A stretch of 64,000 nucleotides of DNA from Yoonia maritima (GCF_003003285.1 NZ_PVTP01000002.1:310001-374000); one strand, 5' to 3'; shown: positions 36,076-45,116, counted from the stretch's first letter. The notes: generated by a model from the sequence alone, not told the origin. Program-made: numbers and translations.

Positions 36076-36939
36076 TTACGACAGCGTTTCTATTTTTTCA
36101 GCTAATTCCGGAATTTCTTCTTGATAGAATAGCTTTGCAGCATCACTTACGTGCTTGGCATTGGATAAATTGGTGACCTTTGCTCTTGCCATTCGCGCAA
36201 CAGCATCGGCACATGCCACTACAACATATGAAGCATTTGTCACGATGAAGTTTTCAATATGTGCGAATGGATCCACTGAACTTCGGTTTTTGGCTTGCAA
36301 TAGTTCGAAGCCGTAGAATGAACCGTGGGCTATTTCTGACGCATTCTCCCAGTTCATATTTTCGCAACCTTCCAACAAAATTGCAGAAAATCTGGATACT
36401 TCGCCTACTTCATTCAACATCTGAGCTCGCGTGATGTCGAAACATTTTTTTACTTTTGATGAACTGCCATTAGGTTCGAAAGTATTTATCGCCCTTTGAA
36501 CTATTGGCAAGTTGCGATCCATTTTTGGTTCACGTTCTATGAAGCCTGAGGTCTTACCTAAGCTGTAGTGCTGTTTCTGAGTTTTGTAGGACTTATAGAC
36601 GGTATAGAGTTCCGATTTGGAGGCATGTTGTCCGTCATCAGCTAGATGCCAGCAGGCATTCAAACAACTTTCATAGAAGGTCCGGGCAAGCGGCAGCGCA
36701 TCTTTGCTGCACAACGATATCGGATCGACTAAACGCGAAATGTTTGTACCGGTTTGACATGCAGTCATACATAGTGCTGTAGCAACTCTGAATTGCGACC
36801 CGGTCAGAAGTTTGGACGATTTTGACAATAGCATTAGTTCAGTATTCATACGATTGAGCAGGAATAGTACCGCATCGCGAAACACCGAACGATCTATGTT
36901 GGACTGTGTATTATGTTCGGTAAAAGACAGCTTTGCCAT
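36076..36939 (-). CDS. Unknown AT-rich gene, DUF5677-like
   Basis: I do not recognise this 287-residue protein with certainty. It is soluble and helical. The segment PISLCSKDALPLARTFYESCLNACWHLAD resembles the core of DUF5677-type proteins (repeat region xxLxRxxxExxxNxxWL). Base composition is visibly more AT-rich than its neighbours, with many AAA, TTT and ATA codons, so it was probably acquired. The start is uncertain: ATG at 36939 or a GTG at 36975, close to the parE stop. It follows a REP-like element and ends before parE in the same orientation. Functions proposed for such proteins include defence, but nothing here confirms it. Confidence 0.6.
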   Translation of the reverse strand: MAKLSFTEHNTQSNIDRSVFRDAVLFLLNRMNTELMLLSKSSKLLTGSQFRVATALCMTACQTGTNISRLVDPISLCSKDALPLARTFYESCLNACWHLADDGQHASKSELYTVYKSYKTQKQHYSLGKTSGFIEREPKMDRNLPIVQRAINTFEPNGSSSKVKKCFDITRAQMLNEVGEVSRFSAILLEGCENMNWENASEIAHGSFYGFELLQAKNRSSVDPFAHIENFIVTNASYVVVACADAVARMARAKVTNLSNAKHVSDAAKLFYQEEIPELAEKIETLS

Positions 36940-36977
36940 ATGGTTTTTGGGCTTGCTTTTAAGGTGATGGATCACCC

Positions 36978-38951
36978 CTAAACATCCAACTCCTCCACAA
37001 ACTGCGCGTTTTCTTGAATGTACTGGAACCGCAGTTCTGGTTTCTTACCCATCAGACGCTCGACCAGATCGGCTGTATCGCCGGGTTCGTCGTCGTGGAC
37101 GGTGACGCGGATGAGTTTGCGGGTGGCCGGGTCCATCGTGGTTTCTTTGAGGTCTTTTGCGTCCATCTCACCCAGACCCTTAAACCGCTGCACGTCGATC
37201 TTGCCTTTGCCGCCTAGGCCCTTTTCCATCATCGCGTCTTTTTCGGCGTCGTCGGCCACATAGACGCGCCGCGCGCCTTGGGTCAGCCGGTAGAGCGGTG
37301 GGCAGGCCAGATAGAGGTGCCCTTGGTCGATCAGCGGCCGCATCTGGGTAAAGAAGAACGTCATCAACAGCGCCGCGATATGCGCCCCATCGACGTCCGC
37401 ATCGGTCATGATGATGATCTTGTCGTAGCGTAGATCATCAACGTTGAATTTCGTCCCCATGCCAACGCCCAATGCCTCGCAGAGGTCGTTGATTTCTTGG
37501 TTGGACGACAGTTTGTTCGATGCAGCCCCCAAGACGTTAAGGATTTTACCTTTGAGCGGTAGCAGCGCCTGTGTCTTACGATCACGCGCGCCTTTACCAG
37601 AACCACCAGCCGAGTCACCCTCGACGATGAACAGCTCGGTGCCGACGCGGTCTTTGGACGTACAGTCGGTCAGTTTACCCGGCAGACGCAGTTTCTTGGT
37701 CGCGGATTTACGCGATGTTTCTTTTTCTTGTTTGCGGCGAAGACGTTCTTCGGCACGCAGCACAAGGAAATCAAGGATCGCGCCTGCGGATTTGGTATCC
37801 GCGGCGAGCCAGTTGTCAAAGTGGTCACGCACGGCAGCATCGACCATTCGCTGGGCGTCAGTTGTGGCGAGACGGTCCTTTGTCTGCCCGACGAATTCCG
37901 GTTCGCGGATAAAGCAGGACACAAGTGCGCCGGCACCTGTGGTCAGGTCTTCGCGCGTGATTGTCCCGGCTTTTTTGTTGCCGACCAGATCACCGTAGGC
38001 TTTGATCCCCTTAAGGATCGCGGACCAGAAGCCGGCCTCGTGCGTGCCGCCTTCGGGGGTGGGGACGGTGTTACAGTAGGACTGAATGAAGCCGTCGCGG
38101 GCAGGGGTCCAGTTGATCGCCCATTCGACCTTGCCGGGGACGTTGAATTTGTCTTGGAACGACACGGTGCCTGCAAAGGGTTTTTCAGAATAGGTCGTCG
38201 CGCCTGACATGGTTTCGGTCAGGTAGTCGGCCAAGCCGCCGGGGAATTTGAATGTGGCTTCGAGTGGGGTGTCGCCATCGTTGATTCCCGTCTTCCAGCG
38301 GATTTCAACGCCGGAGAACAAGTATGCCTTTGACCGCGCCATTCTGAATAGCGTTTTGGGTTTCAGCGTCAGTTTGCCAAAGATTTCTTCGTCAGGGTGG
38401 AATGTCACCGCAGTTCCGCGCCGGTTTGGCGCTGCGCCGATTTTCGCAAGTTTCCCTTTGGGGACACCGCGCGAAAACTCCATCGCGTAGAGTTCTTTGT
38501 TCTGTGCGACTTCGACACGCAGGTGATCGGACAGGGCGTTCACCACCGAAGAGCCAACGCCGTGCAGGCCGCCAGAGGTCTGGTAGCTGTCGCCCGAGAA
38601 CTTACCGCCCGCGTTCAGCGTACAAAAGATGATCTCGACCGCGGATTTGGTCGGGTCTTTGGGGTGCGCCCCAATCGGAATACCGCGCCCGTTGTCGCGT
38701 ACAGTGACGTGACCGTTTTCGTGCAGCTCGACCTCGATCCATGTGGCGTGTCCGGCGACCGCTTCGTCCATGGAGTTGTCGATGATTTCTGCGACCATGT
38801 GGTGCAGCGCGCGTTCGTCCTTTCCCCCGATATACATGCCGGGACGTAGGCGCACGTGCTCCATATCCTCAAGCACTTCGATAGAGGATGCATTGTAGTC
38901 GTCAGGGGAAGCGCCCCCAGAGAGAAGATCATCGGCCATGGTACTGCTCAT
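36978..38951 (-). CDS. parE: DNA topoisomerase IV subunit B
   Basis: ParE is the ATPase subunit that, with ParC, unlinks daughter chromosomes. The protein (657 residues from the ATG at 38951) has the GHKL ATPase motifs HHMVAEIIDNSMDEAVAG and GRGIPIG and the loop GLHGVGSSVVNALS. The TOPRIM motifs are ELFIVEGDSAGGSGKGARD and IIIMTDADVDGAHI. The features and length favour ParE over GyrB, which is longer in this group (about 800 residues). A second ATG at 38939 is also possible. parC is not nearby. Confidence 0.92.
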   Translation of the reverse strand: MSSTMADDLLSGGASPDDYNASSIEVLEDMEHVRLRPGMYIGGKDERALHHMVAEIIDNSMDEAVAGHATWIEVELHENGHVTVRDNGRGIPIGAHPKDPTKSAVEIIFCTLNAGGKFSGDSYQTSGGLHGVGSSVVNALSDHLRVEVAQNKELYAMEFSRGVPKGKLAKIGAAPNRRGTAVTFHPDEEIFGKLTLKPKTLFRMARSKAYLFSGVEIRWKTGINDGDTPLEATFKFPGGLADYLTETMSGATTYSEKPFAGTVSFQDKFNVPGKVEWAINWTPARDGFIQSYCNTVPTPEGGTHEAGFWSAILKGIKAYGDLVGNKKAGTITREDLTTGAGALVSCFIREPEFVGQTKDRLATTDAQRMVDAAVRDHFDNWLAADTKSAGAILDFLVLRAEERLRRKQEKETSRKSATKKLRLPGKLTDCTSKDRVGTELFIVEGDSAGGSGKGARDRKTQALLPLKGKILNVLGAASNKLSSNQEINDLCEALGVGMGTKFNVDDLRYDKIIIMTDADVDGAHIAALLMTFFFTQMRPLIDQGHLYLACPPLYRLTQGARRVYVADDAEKDAMMEKGLGGKGKIDVQRFKGLGEMDAKDLKETTMDPATRKLIRVTVHDDEPGDTADLVERLMGKKPELRFQYIQENAQFVEELDV

Positions 38952-39068
38952 TCTTTTGGTTTGGGCTAATATGGCAGCCTGTCGCGGATGGAGCAATCAC
39001 GGAATGTGCGTAGGCGCGGCCTAGCCGAATAAATCGGAGCAGTCGTAACGTGTTTCTGGCAGGTCTTC

Positions 39069-40178
39069 TTAGATGGCCTGAGCGATGGGCGCTGATGTCT
39101 GGTTGTCGCTGTTTGCGGCAATCAGGGCTGCGGTTTCATACCCCTTTACGACTAGGCGCGCCGTCTTCATGGTACTGGCTTTCAAGTCGCTTAGCTCAGG
39201 GAATATTGTGTGCAGTTCCTTTAATTGTTCGGCATCTAGTGCGCGTTTGCCTGTTTCACCTAGAAATAGCGTTTCCGCGGCGACGCCATCCGCCCAGATG
39301 ATTTCGTGGTGATCAAAGAGTAAGTGTATGTATTCGACTTCGCCACCGCGTCGCACGGTGATGGTGTCGTCATTCACGAGGTGTTTGGCGGGAACTAAGA
39401 CTTCGCTTGTTCCAAATAATAGTTCGGCCTCTGGGCCTTGCAGCAGAATACGGTGCTGTGGGCTGACCTCTATATCCACGATGGCGTTCAGTGTGCCAGC
39501 CTTGATTTTAATGGGTGCGAGGCGACCAACTGCGGCGTAAGTACGTCGGCCGATCCATCTGACCGTCTGGATACCATGATCCATCGTCATTACTTGATCG
39601 CCCTCTGCGATGTGTTCGATCATTCGTGGCCCACTTGGGCAGGCAATGCATGTGCCGCGCGTAAAGCAAAGCGGATCGCTATCAGCCCGGTCAGCGGCCA
39701 TGTTATAGCCCTGACCTGCATTATTATTCGCGTATATTGGTGACACCAATTCAAGTGAGCGAATAGCCTGCGCATTGATTGCTTCCTGATCCGCGTTCTC
39801 AATGGTCTCTGGGACCCAATATGAGTTGCCGTTGACGTCTTGCATAACGTTGGCAGTGATCGTTGCGGTGGTTCCATCTTTGTACGTAATGACAGCGTTG
39901 AACACCATAATAGCATCAAACGTTTGGGTTGGGCCGCCATCAATGCTAAATTGATCGTTTGAGGAGTTATTGTCTATATCGTAGGAAGTCGCCGAGCCTC
40001 CACCGAAGCCATTTCCTGCAGGATCAAAGTTTTTGATATCCCGAAATAAAGGGGCCTCTGACGAGCCATAGGTTCCCAAAGAATTAGTCACCGCAGACTG
40101 TTGCAACGTGGTGTTTCCCTCTTGCGGGTCCCAGATCGGAAGTTGCCCTAGAGAAAAGACTTTGAACGAAGTTGGCAT
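39069..40178 (-). CDS. Hint-domain (Hedgehog/intein-type) protein
   Basis: This 369-residue protein has an N-terminal region of unknown function (1-165, low complexity, GFGGGSATSYDIDNNSSNDQ) and a Hint_2 domain starting at Cys171: CFTRGTCIACPSG, IEHIAEGDQVMTMDHG, QTVRWIGRRTY and VSPQHRILL. The cysteine and the TxxH/SPQH positions needed for autoprocessing are present, so self-cleavage at Cys171 is possible. Such proteins are numerous in Roseobacters and are probably secreted by type I systems; I see no signal peptide. The gene stands alone with no transporter genes in sight. Confidence 0.85.
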   Translation of the reverse strand: MPTSFKVFSLGQLPIWDPQEGNTTLQQSAVTNSLGTYGSSEAPLFRDIKNFDPAGNGFGGGSATSYDIDNNSSNDQFSIDGGPTQTFDAIMVFNAVITYKDGTTATITANVMQDVNGNSYWVPETIENADQEAINAQAIRSLELVSPIYANNNAGQGYNMAADRADSDPLCFTRGTCIACPSGPRMIEHIAEGDQVMTMDHGIQTVRWIGRRTYAAVGRLAPIKIKAGTLNAIVDIEVSPQHRILLQGPEAELLFGTSEVLVPAKHLVNDDTITVRRGGEVEYIHLLFDHHEIIWADGVAAETLFLGETGKRALDAEQLKELHTIFPELSDLKASTMKTARLVVKGYETAALIAANSDNQTSAPIAQAI

Positions 40179-40396
40179 TGTTAGTGATCTCGCTTGATAA
40201 TGTTCCGCGGTGTACGGGGGTAAGATTTGTTAAAAGCTGGTTTAGGCTACGCATTTATTACGCTGCCTAGTAATCACGAAGGTCGTTCACAATAGTTTCA
40301 CCCGATTTAAATTATTTTGGATGCCGCTCCTTTTAGGAGGCTGACCGTTGTGGTTCGTCGAAACTAAGCTACGGTGGTCGAAAACGGAGACAAACC

Positions 40397-41281
40397 ATGC
40401 GTATCTTTTTTACGGGCGGCAGCGGCAAGGCTGGCAAACATGCGATTACCTATTTGCAAGGGCAGGGCCATACGGTCGTAAATGCGGATATGACCCCGTC
40501 GGGTTTGGATGTATCTGAGCTGCTGATTGACTTGACAGATGCGGGACAAGTCATTGGGGCCATGTCACAGTTTACTGATTTTCATGAATTGGATGCGGGA
40601 ACCGGTGTGCCGAAATACGATGCCGTCGTGCATTTCGCGGCTGTACCCCGCGTGATGATCGGCACGGACGGCGAATGCTTTCGCCAGAACACAATCACCA
40701 CATACAATGTGATCGAAGCTGCCGTGAAGCTGGGTATCCCCAAGGTCATTTTCGCAAGTTCCGAAACCACCTATGCCGTTTGTTTTGCTGATGGTGAGGT
40801 GAAACCCGATTTCGTGCCCGTCGACGAAGATCACCCCACCGTGCCGCACGACAGTTATGCCATGTCTAAGGTCTGCAATGAGATGACGGCCAAGTCGTTT
40901 CAGGCCCGTTCAGGCATCGACATCTATGGGCTGCGGATCAACAACGTGATCGAGCCGCATGAATACGCGACGAACTTCCCAGCCTTTATGGAAAACCCCG
41001 CGCTGCGCCGCCGTAACATCTTTGCCTATATCGACGCGCGCGATCTGGGGCATATGGTTGATTGCTGCCTAAAAACGGATGGGCTGGGGTATGAGGTCTT
41101 TAACGTCGCCAACGACGACATGTCAGTTGGGATCACATCCGACGAAGTCATCGCGCAGTTTTATGAAGGTGTTCCCGTCAAACGGAAGATGCGCCCGGAC
41201 GAGACGTTTTATGCCAATGACAAAGCCAAGCAGATGGTCGGGTTCGCGCCCAAGCATTCTTGGCGGGATGTGTTGGGGTGA
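40397..41281 (+). CDS. NAD(P)-dependent sugar epimerase/dehydratase-like protein
   Basis: This 294-residue protein is an extended short-chain dehydrogenase. The N-terminal Rossmann loop is MRIFFTGGSGKAGKHAI, followed by AVVHFAAVP. The Ser-Tyr-Lys active site is seen as FASSETTYAV and SYAMSKVCNEM. It resembles UDP-glucose 4-epimerase relatives but the substrate cannot be deduced. GAGAC lies before the ATG. It is not in an operon; the upstream 218 bases show no other gene. Confidence 0.85.
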   Translation: MRIFFTGGSGKAGKHAITYLQGQGHTVVNADMTPSGLDVSELLIDLTDAGQVIGAMSQFTDFHELDAGTGVPKYDAVVHFAAVPRVMIGTDGECFRQNTITTYNVIEAAVKLGIPKVIFASSETTYAVCFADGEVKPDFVPVDEDHPTVPHDSYAMSKVCNEMTAKSFQARSGIDIYGLRINNVIEPHEYATNFPAFMENPALRRRNIFAYIDARDLGHMVDCCLKTDGLGYEVFNVANDDMSVGITSDEVIAQFYEGVPVKRKMRPDETFYANDKAKQMVGFAPKHSWRDVLG

Positions 41282-41497
41282 TGCGTACCATAACGTCGAA
41301 GTGTTTAGGCCTTGATCGCTACCAAGGTCAGCTTAGAGCCCGTATTAATGGATGCAGCTTGATGCACGGGTGTCCGCTATTACGACTATGTCAAAACGAG
41401 CCTTTGTGGAACGATAAGGGCTGATGCGTTAAATTTCAAAAGTGGTCGTTTGCAAAATTATTGGTGTCTTATTTCGTCCCAATATCCCTATGCTAAC

Positions 41498-42046
41498 CTA
41501 CCTTTCTAAGGGAATTTCTAACATTCTAGCATCTGAAGCTATCAGGTCGTACCGTTCTACAAATTTGTGGATTTTGTCGCGCTCTTTGTCATAGGTAAGA
41601 CACCACTCTCCGCAGGCTTCTCCTATAGTTTTTATCAATCTGGGAATCTCGTAGTATCCTGTTTTATTGGTATCAAGCTCGACTTCGGCAGGCATTTCAC
41701 CAACATAGCCCACCAGCATCCTAGTATGGCCAGATTCTACTTTTCGAGAGTTTAAGTTGCTCATATGCAGAAGTGAATTTCGATGTTCCCACAATTCTGC
41801 GGAGGTGATTCCTAGCTTCTGAATATCGGAATATGTGTCTAACCACTTGATGAACGTATTATGTCTTTCATCCCCATACTCGATGAAGCCTATGGAATCG
41901 ATGGCAACAAATAAGAGTTTTGAAGCTGAAACGTAGTGGCGATTTTGAAACAGCAATCGAACAGGTTGGAAAAAATCATCATTTATAAGCTCAGTAAACT
42001 TGAAACCTTCATCAGTAAAATATCTTCCGAAGTAATCGACAGCCAT
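41498..42046 (-). CDS. Unknown AT-rich gene with an RX4H (HEPN-like) motif
   Basis: I do not recognise a named family. The 182-residue protein is predicted helical. ELWEHRNSLLHMSNLNSRKV contains R-N-S-L-L-H, the RX4H pattern of HEPN-type ribonucleases, preceded by a helix-rich region (RHYVSASKLLFVAIDSIGFIEYG) that fits the HEPN bundle. The start ATG at 42046 has AAAAGGGGG upstream; a GTG at 42052 is also in frame. Base composition is clearly more AT-rich than the neighbours. There is no adjoining MNT nucleotidyltransferase or other antitoxin gene. Being a HEPN RNase is inference from one motif and helicity. Confidence 0.6.
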   Translation of the reverse strand: MAVDYFGRYFTDEGFKFTELINDDFFQPVRLLFQNRHYVSASKLLFVAIDSIGFIEYGDERHNTFIKWLDTYSDIQKLGITSAELWEHRNSLLHMSNLNSRKVESGHTRMLVGYVGEMPAEVELDTNKTGYYEIPRLIKTIGEACGEWCLTYDKERDKIHKFVERYDLIASDARMLEIPLER

Positions 42047-42297
42047 TAACACCCCCTTTTCGCCTCATTCTTTCACCGCGATGTACGCTTCTAAAATATT
42101 AAGTACATTGGAAACTACTTAACATAATTTGCTCTATGTCCTTTTCGATTTTTGGCTTCCCGATACGACTGTTTGTTGGCGGCTGCCTCAAAGCCGACAT
42201 TGGTTCATTTGTAGCGAACACACCCATTGTCCCGCAGAGAGGCCATTGCCAATCAAGATTTCGCTACCCGTGACTAGATTCGCGGCCCATTGCTATT

Positions 42298-42336
42298 GGC
42301 GTCACTTCACTCAATAAGGTTAGTGAAGTGGACGCC
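42298..42336 (+). promoter_or_regulatory. Leader hairpin covering the DCC gene ribosome site
   Basis: GGCGTCACTTCACT pairs with AGTGAAGTGGACGCC (one bulged base) around a ten-base loop and ends two bases before the ATG at 42339. Any ribosome-binding sequence of the DCC gene (GAAGTGG) lies inside the stem. No gene upstream on this strand would need it as a terminator, so translational control is likely. Confidence 0.55.
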
Positions 42337-42338
42337 GA

Positions 42339-42746
42339 ATGATACAAACAAATCAGCTAGTCGCCGTCATGGATGCCACTTGTGCCCTTTGCAGTTGGGG
42401 TGCACGTATGATCCATCGGCTTGATAAGTCGGGCGAGATTAAGATCGCCCCGATCCAATCTGATACCGGGGCGGCGTTGATGCGTGACAATGGGCTTGAT
42501 CCGTTAGATCCGGATACTTGGTTGTTTATTGAAAATGGGACCGTTTGGCGCGATTTTGATGCGTTGATCCGGGTTGGACAACGCTTTGACGGGTGGGGCC
42601 GATTGTTCGTGGCTTTGCGGGTGATCCCGCGTCCAATCCGCAATTGGCTATACGCCCGTGTCGCCCGTAACCGCTATGCTCTGTTTGGACGCGGGGATAT
42701 GTGTACCTTGCCCGACCCGAAATTCCGCGCGAGGTTGTTGTCGTGA
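42339..42746 (+). CDS. DCC-family thiol-disulfide oxidoreductase-like protein (DUF393)
   Basis: This 135-residue protein has the DUF393/DCC pattern with MDATCALCSWGARMIHRLD in place of the more usual DGxCxxC, so the CxxC pair is kept. IKIAPIQSDTGAALMRDNGLDP and WRDFDALIRVGQRFDGWGRLFVALRVIPRP follow the family. Proteins of this group are annotated as thiol-disulfide oxidoreductases, but their partners are not established. It overlaps the next gene through GTGA. A hairpin sits over the start region. Confidence 0.87.
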   Translation: MIQTNQLVAVMDATCALCSWGARMIHRLDKSGEIKIAPIQSDTGAALMRDNGLDPLDPDTWLFIENGTVWRDFDALIRVGQRFDGWGRLFVALRVIPRPIRNWLYARVARNRYALFGRGDMCTLPDPKFRARLLS

Positions 42747-44356
42747 GAATTATCGTCCTTGGTGGCTACGGCGTGTTCGGGGCAAAGCTGGTTGATTTGC
42801 TCACCCGTGATAATCACGAGGTTATCGTGGCTGGGCGTTCTGTTGAAAAGGCAGAGGCACTGGCTGCTCAGTTCGGCGCTGGGCATTTGGCCGTGGATCG
42901 CTCTGGTGATTTGACACCGCTTTGGGCACTGAAACCTGATGCAGTTGTTGATGCCGCAGGTCCGTTTCACGCATATGGTGATGACCCATATTCGTTTGCA
43001 AAGGCCTGCATCGCGCAGGGCGTGAATTATCTTGATCTGGCGGATGATCCTGCCTTTTGCGCCGGAATTGCCGCATTGGACGAAGCGGCAAAGGCTGCCG
43101 GCGTGTTCGTGCTGTCCGGTGTGTCGAGTGTGCCGGCGATTTCGTCGTCGGCCGTGGCTGAACTCATCAAAGGTGCGGATGAAGTTGATACGATCAATAC
43201 TGGAATCCTACCGGGAAACCGCGCCCCACGTGGACGGTCTGTCGTAGCGAGTATTCTGCATCAATGCGGTGCCGATTTTGATGTGCCGATAGATGGCGCT
43301 AATGTCCCAATGCGCAGTTGGTCGCGCCCTGCGCGTTTCGACATAGGCAAGGGGATTGTGCGGTCAGGCTGGATGATTGAGGTTCCCGATCACAGATTAT
43401 TTGCGCAGGCCTTTGGGGCGCGTTCTGTGCTGTTTCGCGCGGGGCTAGAGCTTGGGGTGATGAACTGGTCGTTGGCCGTCCTTTCTTGGCTGCGCGGCTT
43501 TTGGAGATTTCCAATACCAGAGTGGCTGATCAGTTTGCTGCTATGGCTGGCAAAGCTGCTTTATCCGTTTGGGACGGATGCGGGCGGTATGTCGGTTGCG
43601 GTCACAGTGCGGTCAAGCGTGGGATGGGAACGCCGGACATGGCGAATGGTCGCGACCAAGGGCGAGGGGCCGTACATTCCCGCAGTCGCTGCTCGCGTGG
43701 TGCTGCGTGCGCCTGCCACGATACCAAAAGGGGCAAGGCCAGCCGTCGCGATCATTTCATTGGATGCGATACGCGATGGCATGGCTGATTTAGCGGTATC
43801 GACTGAAACGTTAACTCAACAAGTGCAGCCTTTGTTTGCCCGCCATCTTGAGGCGGGAAACCAGGATCTACCAGCCGCGGTTCAAGAGCTTCACGCAATA
43901 TACGGGCCGCGACGCTGGGTTGGCCGTGGTGCCGTCACACGCGGACAATCTACATGGGCGCGCCTTTTAGGGGCGCTATTTCGTTTTCCTACAGATGCTT
44001 CAGATATCCCGGTGAGCGTGATGATGACGCCTTATAACGGTGGTGAACGCTGGGAGCGAAGTTTTGATGGGCAAAAATTCAGATCTTATCTAGGCCGACA
44101 TAAGGGTAAGATGACCGAGAGGTTCGGACCATTCACGTTTACGCTTGGGTTGTACGTTGACGAGGACCAACTGCATTTCCCAGTGATAGCTGGACGTGTT
44201 GGGCCGATCCCATTGCCACAGTTTGCGCTGCCCAAAAGCGTATCGCGTGAGTATGAAAAAGACGGACGCTTTCATTTTGATGTATCACTTATGGCCCCAT
44301 TCACGGGTGCGCCCGTTGTGCATTACCAAGGGTGGTTAGAGCGTAGTGCATCGTAG
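42743..44356 (+). CDS. Saccharopine-dehydrogenase-like NADP-binding protein with DUF4166 domain
   Basis: The N-terminal half (about 1-250) is a Rossmann domain of the saccharopine-dehydrogenase family (RIIVLGGYGVFGAKLVDLL, VAGRSVEKAEALAAQFG, VVDAAGPF). A hydrophobic stretch follows near 240-290. The C-terminal part (from about residue 370, including LHAIYGPRRWVGRGAVTRG) is a DUF4166 domain. The GTG at 42743 overlaps the DCC stop and is preceded by GAGG; an upstream in-frame frame would lie inside the DCC gene. The pairing with DCC suggests a common redox task, perhaps on a lipid or membrane substrate, but the reaction is unknown. A palindrome terminator follows. Confidence 0.85.
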   Translation: MRIIVLGGYGVFGAKLVDLLTRDNHEVIVAGRSVEKAEALAAQFGAGHLAVDRSGDLTPLWALKPDAVVDAAGPFHAYGDDPYSFAKACIAQGVNYLDLADDPAFCAGIAALDEAAKAAGVFVLSGVSSVPAISSSAVAELIKGADEVDTINTGILPGNRAPRGRSVVASILHQCGADFDVPIDGANVPMRSWSRPARFDIGKGIVRSGWMIEVPDHRLFAQAFGARSVLFRAGLELGVMNWSLAVLSWLRGFWRFPIPEWLISLLLWLAKLLYPFGTDAGGMSVAVTVRSSVGWERRTWRMVATKGEGPYIPAVAARVVLRAPATIPKGARPAVAIISLDAIRDGMADLAVSTETLTQQVQPLFARHLEAGNQDLPAAVQELHAIYGPRRWVGRGAVTRGQSTWARLLGALFRFPTDASDIPVSVMMTPYNGGERWERSFDGQKFRSYLGRHKGKMTERFGPFTFTLGLYVDEDQLHFPVIAGRVGPIPLPQFALPKSVSREYEKDGRFHFDVSLMAPFTGAPVVHYQGWLERSAS

Positions 44357-44375
44357 GGTGGATTTTAATCCACCC
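44356..44375. terminator. GGGTGGATT-TT-AATCCACCC hairpin (repeat copy 2)
   Basis: A perfect 9-base-pair palindromic stem with a two-base loop lies between the converging DUF4166 and DUF2461 genes and begins within the last base of the former. It probably serves as a bidirectional end signal; there is no T-run. It is related to the elements at 35718 and 54046. Confidence 0.6.
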
Positions 44376-44378
44376 GGA

Positions 44379-45029
44379 TCAAGCTTCGGCAATTGAAATC
44401 AAAAGATTGTTGAGCGGCCACAAATTTGTGAACGTATCGGTCAGGATTTGATTTAACGGTGTGTCCGGCGTAACTGGCCGGCTGGCAACGACAGCTTTCA
44501 TGCGTAAAAACGATGCCGCTGCATGACCTTTGTCATAAGGGGGCGGAACGCGTTTCAACGCCGGTTCCCGAAATGCAAAACCGGCGGTTTCAAGCCCCGT
44601 GAGAATGGCAAGCATACGGTCAGTATCTAGATCAAGCATCTCGCGCCAATTGGTGATCATTGCTTTTTCAAATCCCATCATGCCCGCACCAGCGGTCACA
44701 TAATCGGCACCAACACCAAAGAAAAAGATGGGGTTTTGAGGAGCGCCGGATTCGATTTGCCACATCATGTGCAGGTGTGGCTTGTAAGGTGTCTTGTCCT
44801 TTGAAAACCGGACATCACGATGCGGGCGGAACAGTTTTGTCTTTATCGGGGCGTCTGTAAGTTCAGACAGCGGGGTGATCATATCATCAAGTAACGCAAG
44901 CGCGGCTGGTTTCAGTTGGTCGTCATAGGTCGCCCTATTTTGCGTCCACCAATCCTTGGTGTTGTTGGCAGTAAGCTGTTTATAGAATGGCTGCGCGTCG
45001 GAAATTATTCGTTCATAGTCGCTTCCCAT
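44379..45029 (-). CDS. DUF2461 (TIGR02453) family protein
   Basis: This 216-residue cytoplasmic protein carries the family core: FYKQLTANNTKDWWTQNRATYDDQLKPA at the N-terminus, LFRPHRDVRFSKDKTPYKPHLHMMW in the middle with conserved basic residues, and FFFGVGADYVTAGAGMMGFEKAMITNWRE. The biochemical role of DUF2461 is not known to me. It stands alone, tail-to-tail with the DUF4166 gene and diverging from the MATE transporter. Confidence 0.87.
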   Translation of the reverse strand: MGSDYERIISDAQPFYKQLTANNTKDWWTQNRATYDDQLKPAALALLDDMITPLSELTDAPIKTKLFRPHRDVRFSKDKTPYKPHLHMMWQIESGAPQNPIFFFGVGADYVTAGAGMMGFEKAMITNWREMLDLDTDRMLAILTGLETAGFAFREPALKRVPPPYDKGHAAASFLRMKAVVASRPVTPDTPLNQILTDTFTNLWPLNNLLISIAEA

Positions 45030-45116
45030 CGTTGTCTCCGGTTTTCAGTCAACATGTCACGCGAGGCGCATTGATGTCTATGGACGGGCGGTAAAATCCC
45101 CCATAAGCCTTTGCAT

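Noticed and set aside
36076-42046. A single genomic island spanning the two AT-rich orphan genes
   Set aside because: parE and an ordinary epimerase lie between them, with no integrase, transposase or flanking repeats; two independent insertions are more likely.
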